This document shows, piece by piece, positions 55,726-64,000 of a DNA stretch of 64,000 bases. The stretch spans positions 558,001 through 622,000 of the forward strand of contig NZ_JAHWQX010000002.1 in assembly GCF_019334345.1 (NCBI RefSeq), given 5' to 3'. Both the position numbers and the translations under genes were made by a program. The notes beneath the pieces were generated by a model, which was not told the origin of the DNA, searched no databases, and saw only the letters and a list, made by a program, of their open reading frames with translations. The DNA comes from Neohoeflea coraliihabitans (lineage in GTDB: Bacteria; Pseudomonadota; Alphaproteobacteria; Rhizobiales; Rhizobiaceae). Numbering within the stretch: position 1 is the stretch's first letter; every line of letters begins with the position of its first letter.

Positions 55726-56991
55726 ATGCGCCAACCCAAGATCCTGTCCACGATGCATAGCTACAGCTGGCCGCTGTTCCTCAGGGATATTCTTGCCGGC
55801 GCATCAGTGGCCATGGTGGCGCTTCCACTCAGCCTGGCGATCGCTATCGCCTCCGGTGCCGACCCGGGAGACGGACTGGTCACCGCCATCATCGCAGGTT
55901 TTTTGATCTCCCTGCTTGGCGGCAGCCGGGTGCAAGTCGGCGGTCCGACCGGTGCATTCATAGTCGTCGTCTTCGGCGTGATTGCGCAGCATGGGTATGA
56001 CGGCTTGGTACTTGCCACATTCATGGCCGGACTGATTCTCCTGGTGGCCGGCTATCTGAGAGCTGGAAACCTGATCGCCTATGTCCCGGAAGCGGTCGTC
56101 AACGGCTTCACGATAGGTATCGGCGTGATCATTGCCGCAAGTCAGATCAATGACTTCTTCGGACTCGCGCTCGATTCGGTGCCCGCCGATTTTGTCGAAC
56201 GGCTGCCCGTGCTCTGGCAAGCCCGGATGCAAGTCAACCCGGCGGCCCTGGCGGTCGGGCTCTTCGCCCTGGTGCTGATCGTCTGGTTGCGACGCCTTGC
56301 GCCGCGCTTTCCCGGCCTGATCATTGCGGTCGGTCTTGGCTCGCTTTGTGTCGCCCTGCTCGACCTGCCGGTCGACACGCTGATGTCCCGCTTCGGCGCA
56401 TTGCCGGACCGGCTGCCGTGGCCCGAGATGCCGGATCTTTCATTTTCGCGACTCATCACATTGTTGCCTTCGGCAGTGGTGATCGCCTTCCTCGCCGGCG
56501 TCGAATCCCTGTTGTCGGCCATGGTTGCCGACCAGATGATCGCCGGCCAGCACCGCCCAAATGCCGAATTGACGGCGCAGGGCGTAGCCAACATCGCTTC
56601 ATCGCTGTTTGGCGGATTGCCGGCCACCGGTGCCATCGCACGAACGGCGACCAATATCCATGCCGGCGCGCAAACACCGGTGGCGGGAATTGTGCATGCG
56701 GTCATCCTGCTGCTGATCATGCTTGTGGCCGCGCCTGTCGCCGGCTTTCTCGCTCTGCCAGCACTGGCCGCCCTTCTCATACTGACCGCCTGGAACATGA
56801 TCGAACCGCAGAAATGGCGTTCGCATCTGCAGCGCCCGGCCGGCGATATCGGCTTGTTGCTGTTGACGCTGGTCCTGACGGTGCTTGTTGATCTGACTGT
56901 CGCCATCGGTGTTGGGGTGGCGCTTGGCCTGGCCCTCCGGCTTGCCAGGCGCAAGGATGTCGAAAGCGACTGGCGCGCTCCAAAAAGATAA
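55726..56991 (+). CDS. SulP-family anion transporter lacking a STAS domain
   Basis: 421 residues, about ten to twelve membrane segments. SulP signatures are visible at LRDILAGASVAMVALPLSLAIAIASGADPGDGL, GGSRVQVGGPTGAFIVVVFG and IANIASSLFGGLPATGAIARTATNIHAGAQTPVAGI. Most SulP proteins (~550 residues) end with a cytoplasmic STAS domain; this one stops 20 residues after the last membrane segment. The ATG at 55726 has an AGGAAGAG site; the frame is open far upstream but overlaps yjbQ on the other strand. Substrate (sulfate, bicarbonate or another anion) cannot be told. The nearby BigR-like regulator makes sulfur anions conceivable. Confidence 0.9.
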   Translation: MRQPKILSTMHSYSWPLFLRDILAGASVAMVALPLSLAIAIASGADPGDGLVTAIIAGFLISLLGGSRVQVGGPTGAFIVVVFGVIAQHGYDGLVLATFMAGLILLVAGYLRAGNLIAYVPEAVVNGFTIGIGVIIAASQINDFFGLALDSVPADFVERLPVLWQARMQVNPAALAVGLFALVLIVWLRRLAPRFPGLIIAVGLGSLCVALLDLPVDTLMSRFGALPDRLPWPEMPDLSFSRLITLLPSAVVIAFLAGVESLLSAMVADQMIAGQHRPNAELTAQGVANIASSLFGGLPATGAIARTATNIHAGAQTPVAGIVHAVILLLIMLVAAPVAGFLALPALAALLILTAWNMIEPQKWRSHLQRPAGDIGLLLLTLVLTVLVDLTVAIGVGVALGLALRLARRKDVESDWRAPKR

Positions 56992-57021
56992 GGCTCGCCC
57001 GTAATTGTGTCAGTGTTCGCA

Positions 57022-57061
57022 TGCAACGGCTCCCGCCCGATATGGGAGCAGCGGCGTTGCA
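57022..57061 (+). repeat. Bulged hairpin between the SulP gene and the glucan synthase gene
   Basis: TGCAACG-GCTCCC pairs with GGGAGC-(AGCGG bulge)-CGTTGCA, giving 13 pairs around a 9-base loop. It is 31 bases after the SulP stop and ~100 before the next start. No T-run; it may terminate SulP transcription or lie in the leader of the next gene. Confidence 0.4.
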
Positions 57062-57160
57062 GTACGCTGGCACTACCGGAAGCCCATGCAAACGCGGGCC
57101 GGGGTGCTTGCCGGGGCGGAACCGAAGGGGCGGTTTGGCGTTATCCCAAGTCCCCGGGAA

Positions 57161-60100
57161 ATGGAATCGCACATGGGCCTCGTCAACCTCCACGAACGCC
57201 CGGCGGGCGAAAAGCCCATCCGCCAGGAATTCTGGTCCGATGAAAGCTATCGCCAGACCTTTTCACAACTGGCGCAATCGGAGATCAAGGATCCGCCCGA
57301 TCTTTCCGCGCTTGATTTCTTCCGGCGGCTTGACGGCAACCAAGAGGCCATTCGCGGCAACTATCTGGAGATTGCCCGCGCCGCCGACGCCAAGGCCAAT
57401 CTGACCCCTGCCGCCGAATGGCTGCTGGACAACCACCACATCATCGATGAGAATTTCCGGCATCTCAAGCGGGACATGCCGAAGCGCTTCTATGCGCAGT
57501 TGCCATTGTCGGAGTCGGCACCGGGGCGCGTGCCGCGCACGCTGGTGCTTGCCTGGCATTATGTGGCGTGCAGCAATTCAGACCTCTCGCTGCAGACATT
57601 GCGCGAAGCGGTTGAAGGCTTCCAGGCGTCGGCGCCGCTGACTATCGGCGAGGTCTGGGCCATCCCGGCCATGCTGCGCTTTGTGCTGCTCGAGAACCTG
57701 CGGCGGCTTTCGGACCGGGTCGAGCGGGCGCGCCGGCGGCGTAGCGAGGCGAACGCGCTTGCTGACCGGATCGGGTCGGATGTTGCCAATGGAGCGCAAC
57801 TTCTCGATGCGGCGGCAGACCAGCTCGCAGACGACACCTTTGCCGTGCAACTTCTCTACCGGTTGCGGGACGGCAACGAAGACCATGTCAGTTCCATCGC
57901 CGACAAGCTCCTCGCGACTTTCGATGGCACAGCCGATGCCGCCATTCAACGAGAACATGCGCGGCAATCTTCCGGCAACGTGACCACCGGCAATATTGTC
58001 CGCAGCTTGCGGCGTATCGATGATATTGACTGGCTGGCCTTTTTCGAGAGCGTCAGCATTGTCGATCGCATCCTGGCGGAAGCACCGGACTATGCGCAGC
58101 TCGACAAGCAAACCCGCAATCAGTACCGCACGCTGATCGAACGGACGGCACGGCGTTCCCCGCAGAGCGAGGAAGCTGTCGCCCGTATGGCGGCTGAAAA
58201 CGCGAAAGAACAAGATCCGCACAGGCATCCGCTGTCGCGCGGCGGTCAGCGTTACCTCCAGGAGCAGGCCGGCTATCGGCGGTCACTCGGCGAAATGCTT
58301 TACGTCGGTTTGCGGCGGTTGGGCTGGATCGCGCTGTTCGGCCCGGCGCTGTTTCTCTCTCTGCTCCTGACCGCCGTCGGCCTGTCGGTCATGCCGCCGG
58401 ACGCCCCGCTCTGGCTGTTGCTGGTCTTTGGCCTCGTCCTGCTGCTGCCCGCGACGGACGCGGCCTTCGGGCTGTTCAACTTTATCGCACTCAAGCTTGC
58501 ACCGCCGCGTCGTCTTCCCGCCTTCGACTTCTCGGAGGGCCTGCCGGAGAATGTGCGAACCCTTGTCGTCATCCCGGCGCTGCTGACAAGCCATGACACG
58601 ATCGATGATCTCGTTCTCAATCTTGAGCTGCACCATCTTGCCAATCCGCAGACGAACATCCTGTTTGCCCTGGCAACCGATTGGCCGGATTCTGTCACCG
58701 AAACCAGCGAGAACGATGAAGAGCTGCTTGACTATGCGCGCCGCTCAATTGCCCTCTTGAGCCGGAAATACGCTCATTCCGCCCCCGAGAAGCGGTTCTT
58801 CCTGTTCCATCGCCGCCGGCTGCACAATCCGCAGGAAGGCGTCTGGATGGGATGGGAGCGCAAGCGCGGCAAGCTGAGCGAGCTCAATCAGCTGTTGCGG
58901 GGCGACAGCGACACGACCTTTGTCCCCGACGGCGATACGCCTCCGGACACCATCCGTTACGTTCTGACGCTTGATGCGGACACGCGGCTTGACCGCGGCG
59001 CCGTGGCGCAACTGGCGGGAAAGCTGGCGCATCCGGTCAACGCGCCGATCTCTGATCCGCGGTCCGGTCTGGTGACAGGCGGCCACGCCCTGTTGCAACC
59101 GCGCGTTACAGCCTCGTTGACGACCGGTGCGGAAGCGTCGATCTATCAACGCACCTTTTCCGTCAATCGCGGCATAGACCCTTACGTGTTCGCCGTATCC
59201 GATATTTACCAGGACCTGTTCGACGAGGGCAGCTTCACCGGCAAGGGACTTTACGATCTCGACCATTTCGAACGCGCGACAGCGGGTCGCTTGCCGGAGA
59301 ATACCGTTCTCAGTCACGACCTGCTCGAAGGCGCCCTGGCGCGCGCTGCGCTGGTGACGGATGTGCAGTTCATCGAGGATTTCCCGGTGCGCTATGACGT
59401 CGACATGGCGCGACAACACCGCTGGGCGCGCGGGGACTGGCAATTGCTGCCCTTCATTGTCAATCCCGGCAACGGCTTGAGCGGTGTTTCGCGCCTGAAA
59501 ATGGTCGACAACCTGCGCCGCACGCTGGTTCCGATCGCCTGGGTGGTCGCCTCACTGCTCGGGTGGCTGATGCTCGACCGTCCGCATGCTGCCCTGTGGC
59601 AAACGGTGCTGATGGCCAGTCTGCTGCTGACCCCGATCATGAACTTCAACGCCGCCCTGCTGCCGCAGCAGCGCGACGCCTCGCTGGCGCGTCATCTGGT
59701 GGTGCTGGGTGGAGATTTTGCCGCCCTGGCGGCCGAAGCGGCGCTGCGACTGACATTCATGGCGCATGGTGCGACGGTGATGGCTGACGCGATCTTGCGC
59801 ACCTTGTATCGTCTCTTTGTCAGTCGGCGCCATCTTCTGGAATGGAAGACGGCGCAGCAGGTTCATCAGGCCGGTTCGGGCTCCGTAGCGGCCGCCTTCG
59901 CGATGATGCGGCCCTCGGTGCTCCTGGCCGTCGTGGCCTTTGCGGCCACGCTGGTCTTCAATCGCGAGACGGCACTGATCGCCGCTCCCTTTCTCGTCCT
60001 GTGGGGCGGCGCGCCGATTGCAGCCTGGTATGTCAGCCGTTCCGCAGAGACCGAAGACCGGCTCGAGCTTTCCGACACCCATCGTGCCGAACTCCGGCGC

Positions 60101-63100
60101 TTGGCACGGGAAACCTGGCGCTATTTCGAGACTTTCGCACGCGAAGAAGATCATTTTCTGCCCCCGGATAATTTTCAGGAGGATCCCAAAGCAAAGCTGG
60201 CGCGACGTACCTCGCCGACCAATATCGGCCTGTATCTCCTGTCGCTTCTCTCGGCCCGCGATTTCGGCTGGATGAGCTTTCAGCACACAATCGGTGCCAT
60301 CGAGCGCACGATCAATTCGGTCGAGCGCCTCGAAAAATATCAGGGTCACCTGTTCAACTGGTATGACACGGAAACATTGGATGCACTGCATCCACGCTAT
60401 GTTTCCGCCGTCGACAGCGGCAATCTGGCGGGACATCTGATCACGCTGGCCAGTGCCCTGCGCAGCTGGGCGGAAAACCCAAGCGTCCATGCGCTTGAGG
60501 ACATGCAGGGGATTGGCGACACTTTCGGCGTGCTGCGAGACAAATTCGCGATGTTGCCGCCCTCGCGGCGCGTTGTGCGCCCCTTGCGATCACGCCTCGA
60601 CCAGCGGCTTGCCGGGTTTGCGCAGAGCTACGAGCAATATCTCAACGAGCCGCACCAAGCCGCGGTGCGTTCAATCAACCTGACGGTCATCGCCGAGGAC
60701 ATCCGACGCCTGGCGCGTGATCTGCACACGGAGACCGACAAGCGGGAAACAGGCGAAATCGTCTGGTGGGCCGATGCCCTGAAGCGGAACTGCTACGGGC
60801 TGACGGAAGACGCGACAATCGATCGTCCGGGTGCCGAACACAAGGCACGGCTTGCTGCCTTGTCGGAGCGGATCCGTAAACTGGCTTTCGACATGCGGTT
60901 TGATTGCCTATTCGATCCCGAGCGAAAATTGCTCTCGATCGGGTTCCGGCCCGACGAGGGCGAACGGGACAGAAGCTGTTACGATCTTCTCGCTTCGGAG
61001 GCGCGACTGGCAAGCTTCTTTGCCATTGCCAAAGGGGATCTGCCGAATGAGCACTGGTATCATCTGGGCCGGCCGGTGGTTCCTCTCGGCGTCAGCGGTG
61101 CGCTGCTTTCCTGGTCCGGCTCGATGTTCGAATACCTCATGCCGCCGCTCATCATGCATGAACCCGTCGGCAGCACGCTGAACCTGTCGAACAGCGCGGC
61201 CGTGCAAACCCAGATCCGCGAGGGACGGCGGCGCGGGCTGCCGTGGGGTGTATCCGAAAGCGCCTTCAATGCGCGCGACCGGGACATGAATTACCAGTAT
61301 CATGCCTTCGGTATTGCAGCGCTTGGTCTCAAGCGCGATTTGGCCGACGATCTTGTGGTCGCCCCTTATGCATCAATCCTCGCTGCTCAGTTCCGGCCAG
61401 CGGAAGCGGTGGCCAATCTGAGGCGGCTGTCGCAAAACGGGGCGCGCGGCATTTATGGCTTCTACGATGCGATCGACTATACGCCGCAACGGCTGCTCGA
61501 AGGACAGGAGTTTGCGGTCGTTCGCAACTACATGGCGCACCATCACGGCATGAGCATCGTGGCGATTGCCAATGCGGTCTTTGAAGGCATTCATCGCCAG
61601 CGTTTTCATGCTGACCCGGTGGTCAAGGCGGCAGAACTGTTGCTGCAGGAAAAGGCGCCGCGGGAGATCGTGCCGGTGACCCGTCCACCGGAACGTCCGG
61701 CAAAAGGCGGACAGTCAGCCGAATTTGCCGAGCCGCCCAGCAGCTTCGTTGCCGACCCGATCTCCAGCCCGCGCGAGATTGCGGTCCTGTCCAACGGTCG
61801 CTACAGCGCCCTGATTTCGTCGCTCGGGACCGGGGTCGGCCGTTTTGAAGACCTTGCTGTGACGCGCTGGCGCGCTGATCCAACACTCGACACCTATGGC
61901 TCACACATCTTTCTGCGCGATGTGGAAAGCCAGGTCTGGTGGTCGGCCACACCGTGGCTGACACGGGTTGGAGAGCAGGCCCACGCCACCCTTCACGATC
62001 ACAAGGCAGAGTTTGTCAAGAAAGCAGAGGGTCTTGAGACGGTGCTCGAATGCATTGTCTGCCATGAGGCTGATGCCGAAGGCCGACGCCTGACCATTCG
62101 CAATCGCAGTGATCAGGACCGCTTCATCGAGGTGACGTCCTATGGCGAGATCGTGCTCGAAAAGGCGGATGCGGACCTGGCGCATCCGGCATTCTCGAAA
62201 ATGTTCGTCGAAACGGATGTCATCCTCCCGGACGGCGTCATTCTGGCGCGCCGCAAGCAACGCAATGTGGATGACCAGCCCATCTATTTCGCGCATCTGT
62301 TCTCGGACAGCGTCAATGTGGCCGGCCTGGAAGCGGAAACCGACCGGCGTGCCTTTATCGGCCGTGGCCGTGATATCAGTGATCCGCAGGCAATGGATCA
62401 GGGTTGTGAACTGGGCGGCTCCGACGGTTTCACGCTTGATCCGATCTATGCTCTGCGGCGGACAATCCGCGTGCCGGCTTTCAAGAGCGCAACGCTGACG
62501 ATGTGGAACATTGTCAACCGCGATGCCAAGGCCCGCGACCAGGCCGTAGCCCATTATCGGCGCGGCGAGATGTTCGAACATGAGCTGCGGCTGAGCTGGA
62601 CCTATTCGCAAATCCAGCTGCGCCACCAGGGGATCAGTGTCGAAGATGCCAATCTGTTTCGCTCATTTGCCAGCTTGCTTGTCTATCCGGACAGCCGGCT
62701 GGCGGCGGGAGATGCCACGGTGCGGGACGCGGCCGGTCGGCAATCCCTGCTGTGGGGACAGGGTATCTCCGGTGATGCGCCGATCTTCGCGCTGAGGATC
62801 GATGATGAGGCCGATCTGCCGGTGGCGCGCAAGGCGGCAATGCTTGTTCACTATCTGCGCCAGCGCGGTGTCTCGGTCGATCTGGCGCTGGTCAACGAGC
62901 GGCGGTCCTCCTATGTGCAGGACCTCAATGACGCGCTGAACGCTATTGCCGAACAGGCAGCTCAGCGTGATGGCGGGGTGCGGCAGGTTTTCGTCGTGCG
63001 CCGCGATCTGTTGGGGGATGCCGGCTGGCAGGCGCTGCTTGCAGCGGCGCGCATCGTGTTGCATGCCCGCAATGGCAAATTGTCCGAGCAGATTTCGCGG

Positions 63101-64000
63101 CTGCCCAGCCAGGACGCCGATCTGGCACCGAGCGATGACGTGCCGGTCGCCGTGGATGGCGCGGCTGCAGTTGCCATCGCCGGCTCTGATTTCGACGCGC
63201 CGGCAGCGCAGCAGGAGAGCCTCGATACCGCCGCTGGCGAAGCCACAAGCGCCACCGCGGGGCCCGGCGATATGACGCATGCGGACGCTGCGGAACTGAG
63301 TTTTTTCAACGGCTATGGCGGTTTCGCCAAATCGGGTCGCGAATATGTCGTGCAACTCAGGCATGGCGAACGGACCCCGCAGCCCTGGATCAATGTCGTG
63401 GCGCGCGGCGAATTCGGTTTTCACACCTCCGCCGAGGGTGCGAGCTACTCCTGGGCGCTCAATTCACGCGATTTTCAGATCACGCCCTGGTCGAACGATC
63501 CGGTCAGCAACCGGCCCGGCGAAACCATCCATGTTGTCGACCTGGGGACCGGGCGCGTGGCCACCCCCTATGCGGCTTTGTCCAGTGATCCGGACAGCCG
63601 CTACGAAGCGCGGTTCGGCATGGGATACTGCGACTTCCGCAGTACCACCGACTGGCTGTCGCTGCAGGCCGTGCAGACACTCGCCGAAGATGAGAACAGC
63701 AAGCTGATCGAGCTGACGCTGCGCAATCCGACAGCCGCGCCGCTGCAGCTGCGTGTTTTCGGCTATGTCGAATTGGTGCTGGGCAACAACCGCGCCCGCA
63801 ACGCGACGCATGTGCAGGTGCGTCCCAGCCCGGATGGCCGTGGATTGCTGGCTCGCAACCCGTTCTCCAACGATTTCGGAGACACGGAGATCAGCTTCAG
63901 CCTTGATCGGCCGGCCAGGCTCCTGACAGCCTCACGCGGCGCCTTCATCGGACGCAACGGCACGATGCGGCTGCCGGCGGCGCTGGCCGGCGGTGCGCTG
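57161..64000 (+). CDS. ndvB: Cyclic beta-1,2-glucan synthase NdvB/ChvB/Cgs (C-terminus beyond window)
   Basis: The frame runs uninterrupted for 2280 codons to the window edge; full proteins are ~2800-2870 residues. Residues ~385-440, ~790-840 and ~915-960 contain membrane segments. The GT84-type glycosyltransferase region has the D605-A-D607 motif (LTLDADTRL) and the QHRWARGDW motif (Q752...W755). A glycoamylase-like region follows (VRNYMAHHHGMSIVAIANAVFEG), then the start of the GH94 phosphorylase part (ELSFFNGYGGFAKSGREYVVQL, GRVATPYAALSSDPDSRYEARFGMGYC). It makes periplasmic cyclic glucans important for osmoadaptation and host interaction. The start may be 57161 or 57173, both ATG. Confidence 0.95.
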   Translation, partial: MESHMGLVNLHERPAGEKPIRQEFWSDESYRQTFSQLAQSEIKDPPDLSALDFFRRLDGNQEAIRGNYLEIARAADAKANLTPAAEWLLDNHHIIDENFRHLKRDMPKRFYAQLPLSESAPGRVPRTLVLAWHYVACSNSDLSLQTLREAVEGFQASAPLTIGEVWAIPAMLRFVLLENLRRLSDRVERARRRRSEANALADRIGSDVANGAQLLDAAADQLADDTFAVQLLYRLRDGNEDHVSSIADKLLATFDGTADAAIQREHARQSSGNVTTGNIVRSLRRIDDIDWLAFFESVSIVDRILAEAPDYAQLDKQTRNQYRTLIERTARRSPQSEEAVARMAAENAKEQDPHRHPLSRGGQRYLQEQAGYRRSLGEMLYVGLRRLGWIALFGPALFLSLLLTAVGLSVMPPDAPLWLLLVFGLVLLLPATDAAFGLFNFIALKLAPPRRLPAFDFSEGLPENVRTLVVIPALLTSHDTIDDLVLNLELHHLANPQTNILFALATDWPDSVTETSENDEELLDYARRSIALLSRKYAHSAPEKRFFLFHRRRLHNPQEGVWMGWERKRGKLSELNQLLRGDSDTTFVPDGDTPPDTIRYVLTLDADTRLDRGAVAQLAGKLAHPVNAPISDPRSGLVTGGHALLQPRVTASLTTGAEASIYQRTFSVNRGIDPYVFAVSDIYQDLFDEGSFTGKGLYDLDHFERATAGRLPENTVLSHDLLEGALARAALVTDVQFIEDFPVRYDVDMARQHRWARGDWQLLPFIVNPGNGLSGVSRLKMVDNLRRTLVPIAWVVASLLGWLMLDRPHAALWQTVLMASLLLTPIMNFNAALLPQQRDASLARHLVVLGGDFAALAAEAALRLTFMAHGATVMADAILRTLYRLFVSRRHLLEWKTAQQVHQAGSGSVAAAFAMMRPSVLLAVVAFAATLVFNRETALIAAPFLVLWGGAPIAAWYVSRSAETEDRLELSDTHRAELRRLARETWRYFETFAREEDHFLPPDNFQEDPKAKLARRTSPTNIGLYLLSLLSARDFGWMSFQHTIGAIERTINSVERLEKYQGHLFNWYDTETLDALHPRYVSAVDSGNLAGHLITLASALRSWAENPSVHALEDMQGIGDTFGVLRDKFAMLPPSRRVVRPLRSRLDQRLAGFAQSYEQYLNEPHQAAVRSINLTVIAEDIRRLARDLHTETDKRETGEIVWWADALKRNCYGLTEDATIDRPGAEHKARLAALSERIRKLAFDMRFDCLFDPERKLLSIGFRPDEGERDRSCYDLLASEARLASFFAIAKGDLPNEHWYHLGRPVVPLGVSGALLSWSGSMFEYLMPPLIMHEPVGSTLNLSNSAAVQTQIREGRRRGLPWGVSESAFNARDRDMNYQYHAFGIAALGLKRDLADDLVVAPYASILAAQFRPAEAVANLRRLSQNGARGIYGFYDAIDYTPQRLLEGQEFAVVRNYMAHHHGMSIVAIANAVFEGIHRQRFHADPVVKAAELLLQEKAPREIVPVTRPPERPAKGGQSAEFAEPPSSFVADPISSPREIAVLSNGRYSALISSLGTGVGRFEDLAVTRWRADPTLDTYGSHIFLRDVESQVWWSATPWLTRVGEQAHATLHDHKAEFVKKAEGLETVLECIVCHEADAEGRRLTIRNRSDQDRFIEVTSYGEIVLEKADADLAHPAFSKMFVETDVILPDGVILARRKQRNVDDQPIYFAHLFSDSVNVAGLEAETDRRAFIGRGRDISDPQAMDQGCELGGSDGFTLDPIYALRRTIRVPAFKSATLTMWNIVNRDAKARDQAVAHYRRGEMFEHELRLSWTYSQIQLRHQGISVEDANLFRSFASLLVYPDSRLAAGDATVRDAAGRQSLLWGQGISGDAPIFALRIDDEADLPVARKAAMLVHYLRQRGVSVDLALVNERRSSYVQDLNDALNAIAEQAAQRDGGVRQVFVVRRDLLGDAGWQALLAAARIVLHARNGKLSEQISRLPSQDADLAPSDDVPVAVDGAAAVAIAGSDFDAPAAQQESLDTAAGEATSATAGPGDMTHADAAELSFFNGYGGFAKSGREYVVQLRHGERTPQPWINVVARGEFGFHTSAEGASYSWALNSRDFQITPWSNDPVSNRPGETIHVVDLGTGRVATPYAALSSDPDSRYEARFGMGYCDFRSTTDWLSLQAVQTLAEDENSKLIELTLRNPTAAPLQLRVFGYVELVLGNNRARNATHVQVRPSPDGRGLLARNPFSNDFGDTEISFSLDRPARLLTASRGAFIGRNGTMRLPAALAGGAL

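Noticed and set aside
1-64000. CRISPR arrays, tRNA/rRNA genes, insertion sequences, prophage
   Set aside because: No spaced direct repeats, cloverleaf genes, transposases, integrases or phage structural genes were seen.

Overview
The window is a GC-rich chromosomal segment from an alphaproteobacterium of the order Hyphomicrobiales (Rhizobiales). The evidence is the near-complete motility and chemotaxis regulon in Sinorhizobium/Agrobacterium order, with rhizobial-specific genes: visN/visR, rem, motC, motE, fliK (formerly motD), flaF/flbT, cheS, cheT and the globin-type receptor icpA. A cyclic beta-1,2-glucan synthase follows. The sequence does not allow a safe genus assignment.

Layout. 1-5573: 3'-truncated folD, a very large Wzz/GumC-type polysaccharide co-polymerase, and a divergent polysaccharide flippase. 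5576-36492: a long minus-strand run that contains, in order of transcription, DUF1217 gene-flgF-fliI-orf-flgB-flgC-fliE-flgG-flgA-flgI-motE-flgH-fliL-fliP, three flagellin genes (with an unrelated VOC-family gene between the second and third), fliH-like-motB-motC-fliK-lytic transglycosylase, rem, flgE-flgK-flgL-flaF-flbT-flgD-fliQ-flhA-fliR, and four small assembly genes (fliJ-like, flgJ, flgN-like, a membrane protein). 36694-41998: a plus-strand operon motA-fliM-fliN-fliG-flhB-orf. 42047-53961: minus-strand icpA-cheS-cheY1-cheA-cheR-cheB-cheY2-cheD-cheT-fliF and visN-visR. 54394-64000: a 36-codon membrane ORF, a dithiol ArsR-family (BigR/SqrR-like) regulator, yjbQ, a STAS-less SulP transporter and the first 2280 codons of the glucan synthase.

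How it works together. VisN/VisR are expected to activate rem, and Rem the structural genes. The export gate (FlhA, FlhB, FliP, FliQ, FliR) with FliI and FliH/FliJ-like partners exports rod, hook and filament. MotA/MotB with MotC/MotE form the rhizobial stator. The Che proteins control motor speed through two CheY proteins.

The strongest non-coding signals are: perfect CtrA-type boxes (TTAA-N7-TTAA) upstream of rem and of the promoter-distal flagellin gene, with one-mismatch versions at other promoters; a shared 5'-leader module (GCATGATG, 12-13 nt, then a CCGG-stem hairpin) in front of all three flagellin genes; and strong hairpin terminators behind each flagellin gene. Gene-level oddities are the absence of cheW from the che operon, an Arg at the expected heme-ligand His position of the globin receptor, and the VOC gene inside the flagellin array. 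I found no CRISPR array, rRNA, tRNA or insertion sequence, and no clearly new multi-gene system. The most original material is regulatory.
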